Source: Citricoccus zhacaiensis (lineage in GTDB: Bacteria; Actinomycetota; Actinomycetes; Actinomycetales; Micrococcaceae). From it: a stretch of 64,000 nt of DNA. This document shows, one piece after another, positions 8,515 through 16,857 of this stretch (its first letter is position 1; each line of letters begins with the position of its first letter). The stretch is from NCBI RefSeq assembly GCF_014645315.1, contig NZ_BMLQ01000011.1, forward strand, positions 43,753 through 107,752, read 5' to 3'. The notes under the pieces are model-generated. The model worked only from the letters and a program-made list of their open reading frames with translations, was not told the origin of the DNA and did no database searches. Made by a program: the position numbers and the translations under genes.

Positions 8515-9285
8515 ATGGCCAGAACGTCCGCGGGCCGGTCCTCACTGAGCCGCGCGGTGGACCTGCTGGACGCCTTCGACTCCAACTCGGTGTTCCTCAC
8601 CGCCACCGAGATCGCCCAACGCACCGGCAGCCCGGTGTCCACCACCCACCGACTGCTGGGTGAGCTCACCTCGCTCGGTCTGCTCGAACGCGCCCCGGAC
8701 CGGACCTACCGGCTCGGGGCGCGGATCTGGGAATGGTCGGCACGCTCCCCCGGAGCCGCCGGCCTGCGGGCCGCGGCCCTGCCCCACCTGCAGAAGGTCC
8801 ACCATGCCGTCCGGCAGCACGCCCAGATCGGGATCCTCTCGGGCCGCGACGTCCTGTTCATCGAACGCCTGTCCGCGCCGGACGCCGTCGTGAACTATTC
8901 GGTGATCGGCCAGCGGTTGCCCGCACTGGCCTCCTCCTCCGGCCTCGTGCAACTCGCGTGGCTGCCGGAGCGGGAACAGGAGGCCGCCCTGGCCGCCGGG
9001 CTGAAGCAATTCACCTCGATGACCGTGACGGACCCGGCCCAGATCCGCCGCCGCCTGGCCGAGATCCGCCGCACCGGTCACGTGGTCAACGACGGGTTCC
9101 TGCACACGGCCGCGCGCGGCATCGCCGTGCCGCTGCGCGGGCATCAGGATGACCTGCTGGGCGCACTCTCCGTCATCGTCCCCAACGACGCCGCTCCCGT
9201 GCTGCCCTACGTCAGCCTCCTGCAGACCGCCGCCGCGGCGATCGCACGGGACTACGCGGCCCTGACCAGTGGCCGCCGGGCCTGA
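8515..9285 (+). CDS. IclR-family transcriptional regulator
   Basis: 256 residues with an N-terminal winged helix (about 5-65, SRAVDLLDAFDSN and TEIAQRTGSPVSTTHRLLGE) and the IclR effector domain (about 80-250, ending in SLLQTAAAAIARDY). The start is the ATG after GAAAGGAAACGC, not an in-frame ATG 45 bp upstream. IclR proteins commonly control catabolic genes for aromatic or short organic acids. It is divergent from the binding-protein/P450 operon, the usual layout for a local activator or repressor, so it probably controls that operon. Confidence 0.9.
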   Translation: MARTSAGRSSLSRAVDLLDAFDSNSVFLTATEIAQRTGSPVSTTHRLLGELTSLGLLERAPDRTYRLGARIWEWSARSPGAAGLRAAALPHLQKVHHAVRQHAQIGILSGRDVLFIERLSAPDAVVNYSVIGQRLPALASSSGLVQLAWLPEREQEAALAAGLKQFTSMTVTDPAQIRRRLAEIRRTGHVVNDGFLHTAARGIAVPLRGHQDDLLGALSVIVPNDAAPVLPYVSLLQTAAAAIARDYAALTSGRRA

Positions 9286-9497
9286 GCCGGCCCGGGTACA
9301 GCCCTGAGTCTGACCGGATCCGGCTACGGGCATGGCGCCGATGTCCACCGTTCTTAGCGTGGTGTTCACCGAACGCTCTCCTGCGCGTTGACGGCGACCG
9401 GTGAACTGACCAGGTCACGGTGGGGACACCCACCGCTCATCACTCGCGCCTGGCTCTCGCACGGACAGGCGCAGGCCTGAACATCGGAGCCCCCAAC

Positions 9498-12011
9498 ATG
9501 CAGCGCAAGCTACCCGCGGCCGCCCTGGCCGGACTCATGACCATCGGCTTCCTGGCAACCCCCGCCACAGCCACCCCCACTGAATCGGCCACCGGCCAGC
9601 CCGCCGGGACCACTGCCGAGTGCACCGCGGCGAACTTCGCCGACAACCAGGCCGGCTCTCAGTACTTCGAGCACGTCCGATGGATGCAGTGCTCCGGCAT
9701 CACCACCGGCTACGCCGACAACACCTACCGCAAGGGCACCGACATCGACCGCGGCGAGTCCATGGCCTTCGTCTACCGCTACCTGAACGAGGACTTCACC
9801 CCCGGCGAGGCCAGCTTCCCCGACGCCCCGGCCGGCTCCACCCACTTCGAGGCCATCGAGTGGGGTGCCGCCGAAGAGATCACCACCGGCTACGAAGACG
9901 GCACCTTCCAGCCCGAGCGTGCCGTGGAACGCGGCGAGTTCGCCTCCTTCCTCTACCGCGCCCTGGACCCCACCACCGAGGCCGACCCCGACGTGAACTT
10001 CCCGGACGTGGCCGAGTCCAACACCCACCACGACGCCATCATCTGGCTCGCTTCCGAGGGCATCTCCACCGGCTACAAGGACGGCAACTTCAAGGCCAAG
10101 GATCCGATCACCCGCGGCGAGGTCGCCGCCCTGATGAGCCGCCTCGACGGCGTCATCAACCCCGAGGACCCGGGCACACCGGACCCCGAGGTTCCGGAGC
10201 CGGAGATGCCCGCCGGCGAGCCGGTCCTGCTGACCGACCCGTTCCTGCAGGTCCCCGAGGTCGGCCAGACCAACGTCGCGTGGTTCACCGAGCTCAAGGG
10301 CAGTCAGCACTGGGTCATCACCGGCGACGTCTACGGGCTGACCGCTGAGGACCTCATGCCCACCGTGGACAAGGCCACCAACTCCCGCTCCGGCGTCTTC
10401 CAGTCCGAAGCGAACAACACGCAGTTCACCGTCACGAAGGCCGAGACCACGCAGCTGTCCCGCACCGCCGAGGACGCGGATTCGGTGCTCTCCGACGCCC
10501 CGGCAAAGGAAGACGGCATCGTATCCCGGGACATCTTCCGCCATGAGGCCACCGTGACCGGCCTCGAAGACGCCGGGGAGGTCGAATACCGGGTGGTGTC
10601 GCTGCTGGACGGCAAGCCGGTGCTGTCCGAGACATTCACCCTCGAGGACGCCAAGACCGCCGAGGAGGACGCCAACATCCTGTTGACCTCGGACCACCAG
10701 GCCAAGAACAACACCCCGGCCAACCTCGAGTGGGCCGAGACCGTCTTCGGCCCCGGCGGCATCGATGCCGTGTTCATGGCCGGCGACCTGGCCAACGTGC
10801 CGGACCGCGCCTCCGAGTGGTTCGACTCCGAGAACGGCCTGGCCTTCTTCCCCGGCCTGCAGGGCAACGCCGGATTCGAGGCCCCGAACGGCGAGACCTA
10901 TGACGGCGGCGAGATCATCCAGCACGCCCCGCTCTACACGGCCATCGGCAACCATGAGGTCCAGGGCCGGATCGACGGCATGACCTCCCTGAACGAGTCC
11001 TTCAACTCCCCGGTCCCCCGCGAGGTCGCCGAGGCTGAGTACGAGAAGGTCGCAGGGGAGGTCAACCCGTCCGGTGACGAGCAGGTCAAGGAGCAGTGGA
11101 TCGAGGACAACTCCTTCTCCACCACCACCTACGAGGAGCTCTTCTCGCTGCCCGAGTCCGAGGCCGGCGGTGAGCAGTACTACGCCACCACCGTGGGTAA
11201 CACCCGCCTGATCTCGCTCTACTCCACGCGCATCTGGCGCTCCGGCACCGCCGATTCCGACCCGGCGGCACGCCAGGCCGCCTCGCGCTTCCAAGAGGCC
11301 GCGGACACGCTGGACGACCCGATGGCCCAGGGCCACGGCTCGTTCATCTTCGAGACCCTGGCCGTGGACTCGGACCAGTACCGCTGGCTGCAGGACGAGC
11401 TGGCCTCGGACGCCACCACCGAGGCCGAGAACGTGGTCGTCATGATGCACGAGGGACCGCAGGGCCTGGGTGACAACGTGACCCCCGCCTTCGCGGAGCC
11501 GACGAAGATCGAGGAGAAGGACGCCGAGGGCAACGTCACCGGCATCCGCTACGAGTACGAGGCTAAGAACAACAAGCTCCTCACCGACCTCACTCCGTTG
11601 ATCGACGCCGAGGGCACCACCGTGGACCTGGTGTTCAACGGCCACTCCCACCTGTGGAACCGCTTCGAGTCCGAGCACGGCGTGAATTACCTGGAGACCT
11701 CCAACGTGGGCAACTCCTACGGCGCCTACCACGAACTCTCCGGCGACTCCCGTCCGGTCCCGGGTGCGCCGTGGAACGCGGACAACTACGTGGAGCAGGG
11801 CAGCCCGGGTGGCCTGGAGCCGATCGTCCCGTCCGAGCGCCCGTTCGCGTCCCTGGTGGACCCGGACCAGGACGCCCCGTACGTCGCCTCGAACGACTAC
11901 AGCATCTTCACCAACCTGGACACCCAGGCCGGCTCGGTGACGTCGTTCATCCTGGACACCAAGAACCCGGACGCGCAGCCGGAGGTCCTGGACGTGTTCA
12001 TGCTGGACTGA
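9498..12011 (+). CDS. secreted SLH-domain metallophosphoesterase
   Basis: Cell-surface phosphoesterase of 837 residues. A signal peptide (about 1-26, ending ATPATA) is followed by three S-layer-homology domains (about 43-98, 105-155, 165-217), each with the TTGY or STGY core. A Pro/Glu linker follows (about 222-242), then a beta-sandwich-like segment and a calcineurin-like phosphoesterase domain. Metal ligands are visible in TSDHQ (about 396), GDLAN (428), GNHEV (484), MHEGP (651) and NGHSHLW (715), the order D/H, GD, GNH, H, GHxH. SLH domains bind pyruvylated wall polymers, so the enzyme is held outside the cell, perhaps to release phosphate from organic esters. The start is ATG at 9498 with GGAG upstream; an earlier in-frame ATG would bury the signal peptide. 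The gene stands alone. Confidence 0.88.
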   Translation: MQRKLPAAALAGLMTIGFLATPATATPTESATGQPAGTTAECTAANFADNQAGSQYFEHVRWMQCSGITTGYADNTYRKGTDIDRGESMAFVYRYLNEDFTPGEASFPDAPAGSTHFEAIEWGAAEEITTGYEDGTFQPERAVERGEFASFLYRALDPTTEADPDVNFPDVAESNTHHDAIIWLASEGISTGYKDGNFKAKDPITRGEVAALMSRLDGVINPEDPGTPDPEVPEPEMPAGEPVLLTDPFLQVPEVGQTNVAWFTELKGSQHWVITGDVYGLTAEDLMPTVDKATNSRSGVFQSEANNTQFTVTKAETTQLSRTAEDADSVLSDAPAKEDGIVSRDIFRHEATVTGLEDAGEVEYRVVSLLDGKPVLSETFTLEDAKTAEEDANILLTSDHQAKNNTPANLEWAETVFGPGGIDAVFMAGDLANVPDRASEWFDSENGLAFFPGLQGNAGFEAPNGETYDGGEIIQHAPLYTAIGNHEVQGRIDGMTSLNESFNSPVPREVAEAEYEKVAGEVNPSGDEQVKEQWIEDNSFSTTTYEELFSLPESEAGGEQYYATTVGNTRLISLYSTRIWRSGTADSDPAARQAASRFQEAADTLDDPMAQGHGSFIFETLAVDSDQYRWLQDELASDATTEAENVVVMMHEGPQGLGDNVTPAFAEPTKIEEKDAEGNVTGIRYEYEAKNNKLLTDLTPLIDAEGTTVDLVFNGHSHLWNRFESEHGVNYLETSNVGNSYGAYHELSGDSRPVPGAPWNADNYVEQGSPGGLEPIVPSERPFASLVDPDQDAPYVASNDYSIFTNLDTQAGSVTSFILDTKNPDAQPEVLDVFMLD

Positions 12012-12019
12012 TCCACCAT

Positions 12020-12076
12020 CACGAGAGCGCTACTTGTCGAGACACCCCGGTGTCATCGACAAGTAGCGCTCTCGTG
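12020..12076. terminator. perfect 21-bp-stem hairpin, member of a repeat family
   Basis: The 21 bases at 12020-12040 are exactly complementary to 12056-12076, and the loop can pair further (GACAC with GTGTC). TTTT follows the right arm. It sits just after the SLH phosphoesterase stop. The core GCTACTTGTCGAGACAC is repeated in diverged form at 55715-55776, so this is both a likely terminator and a dispersed element. Confidence 0.8.
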
Positions 12077-12116
12077 TTTTAAGGGATGTGGGGGTGGCGT
12101 GGCGTAGCTTGTCCTG

Positions 12117-13310
12117 GTGAGGCCCCCGAAGAACCCCCAGATGCCCGACGGCGGCGCGCCCCAACGCGTGCCCGTCTCCATCGCCCTGGCCTCCTTCACC
12201 TCCAGCGTGGACCGTTTCGCGGTCAGCCCGCTGCTGGTGTTCCTGGCCGTGGACCTGGGCGCTTCCCTGGACGAGGCGGTGGCCGTGGCCGGGGTGTACT
12301 TCCTCGCCTACGGATTCACGCAGCCCCTCTGGGGAACCCTCTCGGACCGATTCGGGCGGATGCGGCTGATGCGGATCGCCCTGGCCGGCTCCGTGGTGTT
12401 CGGCCTGCTCTCCGCGATCGCGCCCACCCTCCCGCTGCTCATGTTGTTCCGCTGTCTGACCGGTGCCTGCTTCGGCGGGATCATCCCCACCGCCATCACC
12501 TTCATCGGGGACACCGTGCCACCACTGCGCCGCCAGGCCGCGCTGGCGGACAACATGGCGGCCATCGCGGTGGGGACGGCGATCGCGACGGCCGCGGCCG
12601 GCGTCGTGGGCGAGACGGTGGGCTGGCGGCTGATGTTCGCCCTCCCGCCGGTGCTGGCCGTGGGCTGCATCCTGGCCCTGCGGACCACCGCCGAACCCCC
12701 ATTGCCCGCCCGGCGGCCCCTGCTGGGGGCCTTCGCCGAGGCGTTGCGGCACCGCTGGATGCTCGCGGTGATCGGGTTGGTGTTCGTGGAGGGGGCCGTG
12801 GTGCTGGGGTTGCTGACCCTGCTGGCCCCGGCTCTGCAGGACCAGGGCCTGGACGCGTCCGTGGCGGGCCTGGCCGTCGCCGCGTACGGGGTGTCCACCC
12901 TGGCGTGCAGCCGGCTGGTCCGGCCCATCCTCCGCCGGCTGTCCGTCCCGGCGACCATGGCCCTCGGCGGGGCGGGCATGGTAGCCGGCTATGCCGCCGT
13001 CGCCGTCCACGTCTCAGTGCCGACGGTCGCGTTCGCCGCCGCCGCCTTGGGTTGGACCTGGGCGCTGCTGCATACCTCGCTGCAGGCCTGGGCCACGGAT
13101 GTGCTGCCCGGGTTGCGCGGAACGGCCGTCGCCCTGTTCGCCGCCTCCCTGTTCGCGGGCAGCTCGGTGGGCACGCTGGTGGCGGGCCCCCTCGCCGACG
13201 CCGGCCAATGGGCCTGGCTGTTCGGCGCCACGGCCGCGGTGGCCGCGGCACTGGTGGCGCTCGTGGTGGTGGCGCAACGGCGCTACCTGCGTTCCGTCCC
13301 GCCGTCCTGA
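12117..13310 (+). CDS. major facilitator superfamily transporter, 12 TM
   Basis: Inner-membrane secondary transporter of 397 residues with the length and helix pattern of a 12-span MFS carrier. The loop LSDRFGRMRLMR (about residue 78) is the conserved MFS A-motif between helices 2 and 3. The central loop (RTTAEPPLPARRP) is short. Most relatives of this type are drug or metabolite exporters. The GTG start is supported by TAGCTT 6 nt upstream with no Shine-Dalgarno, which suggests a leaderless message; ATG at 12141 is the alternative. It is followed by an unrelated lipoprotein gene and no local regulator is present. Substrate unknown. Confidence 0.85.
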   Translation: MRPPKNPQMPDGGAPQRVPVSIALASFTSSVDRFAVSPLLVFLAVDLGASLDEAVAVAGVYFLAYGFTQPLWGTLSDRFGRMRLMRIALAGSVVFGLLSAIAPTLPLLMLFRCLTGACFGGIIPTAITFIGDTVPPLRRQAALADNMAAIAVGTAIATAAAGVVGETVGWRLMFALPPVLAVGCILALRTTAEPPLPARRPLLGAFAEALRHRWMLAVIGLVFVEGAVVLGLLTLLAPALQDQGLDASVAGLAVAAYGVSTLACSRLVRPILRRLSVPATMALGGAGMVAGYAAVAVHVSVPTVAFAAAALGWTWALLHTSLQAWATDVLPGLRGTAVALFAASLFAGSSVGTLVAGPLADAGQWAWLFGATAAVAAALVALVVVAQRRYLRSVPPS

Positions 13311-13445
13311 CACACGCGCGGCCAGCATGGACCGGAACGCCGAATCGCTGGCTGACAGGCTATGATCCTGTGGTCATCACCGCTCATCGCCCCCGCCGGA
13401 ATGCTCCCCCGCCGGCGTCCGGGGCTCGCACCGAAAGCCTTGCAC

Positions 13446-13973
13446 ATGCCCTTGCCTCGCCCTGCCCGCGCCCTGGTTCCGGCCGCCCTGCTGGCCGCCG
13501 GCCTCCTGACCGTCTCCGCCTGCTCCGCTGTGCCAGAGGAGGTGGACGAGGCCGCCCGGGCCTTCGGGGTCGAGCTCAATCCCGACCGGAAGGACGCCAA
13601 CGACCTGGTGGCGGGTGAGTGCTTCATCGAGCCGGAGGCCGACGAGCTCATCGGCGTCAGCACCGTGGACTGCGGCGAAGAGCATGACAACGAGGTGCTG
13701 CACGTGGTCGCGGTCCCCGAGACGGTGGAGTACCCGGGCGAGGATCCCGAGCTGTGGTGGGAACACGAACAGGTCTGCGCCGGTCAGGTCTTCGAGGACT
13801 ATGTGGACGAGGTCTGGGAGGACTCACCCGACTGGGACTTCTACCCCCTCATCCCCAACGAGTACTCCTGGGAGAGCGGCGACCGGAGTATCCACTGCGT
13901 GCTGTACCGGATGGACGGCACGTCCTGGACGGGCAGCCCCTCCACCGGGGACGCCGAGCCCGTCAACGGCTGA
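13446..13973 (+). CDS. septum-formation-like lipoprotein
   Basis: Secreted lipoprotein of 175 residues. The signal peptide ends LLTVSAC, with the lipidated cysteine at residue 26. The mature part is acidic and has paired cysteines in GECFIEP, VDCGEEHDNEV, QVCAGQ and IHCVLYR, the pattern of the actinobacterial septum-formation domain (Septum_form). Such proteins are surface-exposed and of poorly known function. The start is the ATG at 13446, since longer in-frame starts would spoil the signal peptide. Its last 11 bases overlap the end of the convergent MFS gene. The domain name is from pattern recognition and is less sure than the lipoprotein call. Confidence 0.7.
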   Translation: MPLPRPARALVPAALLAAGLLTVSACSAVPEEVDEAARAFGVELNPDRKDANDLVAGECFIEPEADELIGVSTVDCGEEHDNEVLHVVAVPETVEYPGEDPELWWEHEQVCAGQVFEDYVDEVWEDSPDWDFYPLIPNEYSWESGDRSIHCVLYRMDGTSWTGSPSTGDAEPVNG

Positions 13974-15726
13974 GCACTTCGCTCCGGCCCGTCTTCGGCT
14001 CTGCCGACTCAGGCTCGTCGACACTTCGGCCTTCATCGGCCCTGGCCGGGATGGTGGCCCGGGCGGCCTCAGCCGAGACGATCGACATGCTTCCCGTGGC
14101 CAGCGGTTCGCTCTCCACCGCACGCTCGATCCGGGTGGCCAGTGGCTTCTCCTTCACGAAGCACAACAACACGGCGGCGAGCAGGGCCAGCGGCGCGATC
14201 CACAGGAAGATCGGCGTCAGGGCGTCACTGTAGGCGGTGATCACCGTGTCATGGAGCGGCTCCGGCAGGCCCTGCACGGCGGCGGGGGTCAGCGAGTCGG
14301 CGTTGCCCATCTGACCGGACGCCCCGGCGGGGATTCGCTCGGTCATGAGGTTCGCCAGGCGGGACGCGAACAGGCTGCCGACCAGCGAGGAGCCCAGGGT
14401 GGCACCGATCTGACGGAAGTAGTTGTTCGAGGCCGTGGCGGTGCCGACCATGGAGATCGGGAAGGTGTTCTGCACGATCAGCACGAGGATCTGCATGGAC
14501 AGGCCGAGACCGAGGCCGAGGACCGCCATGTAGGTGCAGACGATCCAGATCGGCTGATGCGGATCCATCAGGGACAACAGACCCATAGCGCCGGTGATCA
14601 CGAACGCGCCGACCACCGGGTACCACTTGTACCTGCCGTACTTGGAGACCAGCTGCCCGGACACCGTGGAGGTGACAAGCATGGTGGCCATCATGGGGAT
14701 CATCGCCAACCCAGCCACGGAGGCCTCCAGGCCGAAGGACATCTGCAGGTAGGTCGGCATGTAGCCCAGCGCGCCGAACATGGCGACGCCGACGAACAGC
14801 CCCGAGATGGTGGTCAGTACGAAGTTGCGCTCCCGGAACAGCGTCATCGGGATCAGCGGCTCGGCGGTGCGGCGCTCCACCAGCACGAAGACGACGGCGG
14901 CCACCACGAACACGGCGATGAGGCCCAGGATGACCGGGTCGGTCCAGGCGTAGGTGCTGCCGCCCCATGTGGTCACCAGGACCATCGAGGTGGTGGCGAC
15001 GGCGATCAGCGCCATGCCACCCCAGTCCAGGGTCGGACGGCCCCGGGTGTTGCGCGGCAACTTGAGGAACACGATGGCGGCCAGCAGGGCCAGCACGCCG
15101 ATCGGCAGGTTGATCCAGAAGGCCCAGCGCCAGCCGGGGCCGTCCGTGAACCAGCCGCCCAATAGGGGGCCGATCACGGAGGACAGGGCGAAGACGCCGC
15201 CCATGATGCCCATGTACTTGCCGCGCTCACGGGCCGGGACCACGTCCGCGATGGCAGCCTGGGACAGGATCATCAGGCCGCCACCGCCGAGTCCCTGGAT
15301 GACGCGGGCCACGATCAGGGTGGTCATGTCCGGGGCCAAGCCGCCGACCACGGAGCCGCCCATGAACACGGAGATGGCGAAGATCAGCAGCGGCTTGCGG
15401 CCGATCTGGTCACCAAGCTTGCCGTAGATCGGCATGGCGATGGTGGTGGCCAGGATGAACGCCGTGATGACCCAGACCATGCTGCTGACACCGTTGAGCT
15501 CACCGACGATGGTCGGCAGGGCGGTGGAGAAGACGGTCTGGTTCAGGGAGGCCAGCAGCATGGCCAGCATGAGGCCGATGAACAGTGGGACGAGCGTTCC
15601 CTTCGGGACCGCGGAACCGGACGTGGCCGAAGGTGTGGCCGGGCCGGCGTCGGGCACGGTCTTCTGGACCGGCGCGGCGGGGGCGGATGCGGACCCCTTG
15701 AGAGCATCCTGGGGGTGGTGGGTCAT
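13963..15726 (-). CDS. DHA2-type MFS multidrug exporter, 14 TM
   Basis: Drug:proton antiporter of 587 residues in the EmrB/QacA class. Visible signs are the A-motif GKLGDQIGRKPLL (about 115), motif C-like GPLLGGWFTDGPGWRWAFWI and the long hydrophobic run typical of 14 helices. A hydrophilic N-tail of about 45 residues and an acidic/basic C-tail of about 70 residues flank the core. The first codon overlaps the stop of the upstream TetR gene by four bases (ATGA), so the two are translationally coupled and the TetR protein almost certainly represses this exporter. The 3' end overlaps a convergent lipoprotein gene by 11 bp. Confidence 0.93.
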   Translation of the reverse strand: MTHHPQDALKGSASAPAAPVQKTVPDAGPATPSATSGSAVPKGTLVPLFIGLMLAMLLASLNQTVFSTALPTIVGELNGVSSMVWVITAFILATTIAMPIYGKLGDQIGRKPLLIFAISVFMGGSVVGGLAPDMTTLIVARVIQGLGGGGLMILSQAAIADVVPARERGKYMGIMGGVFALSSVIGPLLGGWFTDGPGWRWAFWINLPIGVLALLAAIVFLKLPRNTRGRPTLDWGGMALIAVATTSMVLVTTWGGSTYAWTDPVILGLIAVFVVAAVVFVLVERRTAEPLIPMTLFRERNFVLTTISGLFVGVAMFGALGYMPTYLQMSFGLEASVAGLAMIPMMATMLVTSTVSGQLVSKYGRYKWYPVVGAFVITGAMGLLSLMDPHQPIWIVCTYMAVLGLGLGLSMQILVLIVQNTFPISMVGTATASNNYFRQIGATLGSSLVGSLFASRLANLMTERIPAGASGQMGNADSLTPAAVQGLPEPLHDTVITAYSDALTPIFLWIAPLALLAAVLLCFVKEKPLATRIERAVESEPLATGSMSIVSAEAARATIPARADEGRSVDEPESAEPKTGRSEVLSR

Positions 15727-16352
15727 GAAAGCTTCCTGTAGAGGTCCTGGTAGAGGTCAAGGGCGTCGTCCACGGAGGACTGTGCGAGATATCCGCCGGC
15801 CGCGCCACGGGTCACGATGAGATAGCGCAGCGGGACGCCGGCCGCCATGGTGAGCATGCGGGCTGTCTGCTCCACGCTGTGGCCGTTGAGTCCGCCGGAC
15901 CAGGCCGGATGGTCGGCCATGGCCGTGGCGATCATCTGATAGACGAGGTCCTCGCCCTGCATCATCATTTCCCGGCGCCGCAACAGCAGATGTGGGAACT
16001 TCTCGAAGAGTCTGCTCCGCCGGTCAGCATCCCCCTCCGCGTACGTGCTCCGGCCGACGGTCAGCAGGAGTTCCGTGGTGCGGTGAATGAGCCCCTCCTC
16101 ATCGAGGAAGTCCTCGGGCAGCTCAGGCGCACTGGGCGGCATCACGCCGAGAATGGCGTCTTCCTTGGTGGGGAAGTAGTTGAAGAACGTCCGCTGGGAG
16201 ATGCCGGCCTCGCTGGCAATGGCCTCGACGGTGACGTGCTTGGTGTCGTCATCGAGGGCGAGTTCTGCGGCAGCGTCATGGATGGCGTGCCAGGTCTCGG
16301 TCTTCTTGCGCTCGCGAAGGGACGTCGAAGCAGGGGAATCCGTGGGGGGCAT
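15723..16352 (-). CDS. TetR-family repressor of the adjacent exporter
   Basis: 209 residues with an N-terminal TetR helix-turn-helix. VEAIASEAGISQRTFFNYFP (about residues 42-61) has the FFNYF signature, followed by an all-helical ligand domain. Start ATG at 16352 gives MPPTDSPAST; a GTG 24 bp further out is possible. There is no Shine-Dalgarno and the message may be leaderless. Just upstream lies a tandem 17-bp repeat, a likely operator, so the protein probably represses itself and the exporter together. The gene follows a thioredoxin gene on the same strand, 58 bp away, but that is probably a separate unit. Confidence 0.9.
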   Translation of the reverse strand: MPPTDSPASTSLRERKKTETWHAIHDAAAELALDDDTKHVTVEAIASEAGISQRTFFNYFPTKEDAILGVMPPSAPELPEDFLDEEGLIHRTTELLLTVGRSTYAEGDADRRSRLFEKFPHLLLRRREMMMQGEDLVYQMIATAMADHPAWSGGLNGHSVEQTARMLTMAAGVPLRYLIVTRGAAGGYLAQSSVDDALDLYQDLYRKLS

Positions 16353-16362
16353 GCATCTATTT

Positions 16363-16396
16363 TTGCACAACTGCACTTATTGCGCAACTGCAATTA
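16363..16396. promoter_or_regulatory. tandem 17-bp repeat, probable TetR operator
   Basis: TTGCACAACTGCACTTA (16363-16379) is followed directly by TTGCGCAACTGCAATTA (16380-16396), 15 of 17 bases identical. The repeats end 11 bp before the TetR start codon and probably overlap its promoter. This AT-rich stretch stands out from its surroundings. Confidence 0.65.
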
Positions 16397-16410
16397 TGCA
16401 GTGATGCAGC

Positions 16411-16797
16411 TCACCCCTGACGCGCTGAGCCCGACTGCGCAGCCTGCTCTTCCGCCATCCGGCGCACCTCGGCGATCTCCAGGCCCTTGACTTGATCCAA
16501 CAGCTCTCCGAGGGCAGAGCCGGGCAGGGCTCCGGCCTGGGAGAAGACCAGCACGCCGCCGCGGAAGGCCATCAGCGTGGGGATAGACGTGATGCCGGCC
16601 ATCGCGGCCAACTGCTGCTCGGCCTCGGTGTCCACCTTGGCGAACACCACGTCGGGGTGCTTCTCGGAGGCGGCCTCGAACACGGGGGCGAACTGGCGGC
16701 ACGGGCCACACCACGCGGCCCAGAAGTCGACGAGGACGGTGTCATTCTCGGCAACGGTGGTGCCGAAGGTGTCTACGGTGAGGTCAACGGTGGCCAT
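16411..16797 (-). CDS. trxA: thioredoxin
   Basis: Cytosolic thiol-disulfide reductant of 128 residues. The active site WCGPC has cysteines at 30 and 33 (FWAAWCGPCRQF). The conserved cis-proline is in SIPTLMAF and the fold length of about 105 residues is standard, with an extra tail of about 20 residues (EVRRMAEEQAAQ). The start MATVDL is chosen because AGGAG lies six bases upstream, rejecting a longer in-frame start. It lies between a MarR gene and the TetR/exporter pair, all on the minus strand. Nothing ties it to the exporter. Confidence 0.93.
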   Translation of the reverse strand: MATVDLTVDTFGTTVAENDTVLVDFWAAWCGPCRQFAPVFEAASEKHPDVVFAKVDTEAEQQLAAMAGITSIPTLMAFRGGVLVFSQAGALPGSALGELLDQVKGLEIAEVRRMAEEQAAQSGSARQG

Positions 16798-16857
16798 GGG
16801 GCTCCTGACAGGAGAGAGGTCGGAATCTACATCCCTCAACCCGTCCGGCCCTGCCTG

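Noticed and set aside
1..9285. Secondary-metabolite biosynthetic cluster around the two P450s
   Set aside because: No synthase, ligase or tailoring backbone genes are present. Binding proteins and catabolic-type regulators point to degradation.
9510..11732. 740-codon open frame antisense to the SLH phosphoesterase, and similar long antisense frames such as 1118-2539 and 19784-21850
   Set aside because: High-GC codon bias opens the opposite strand. The translations are low-complexity Gly/Val/Leu/Arg/His mixes without motifs and each lies over a gene with full family motifs.
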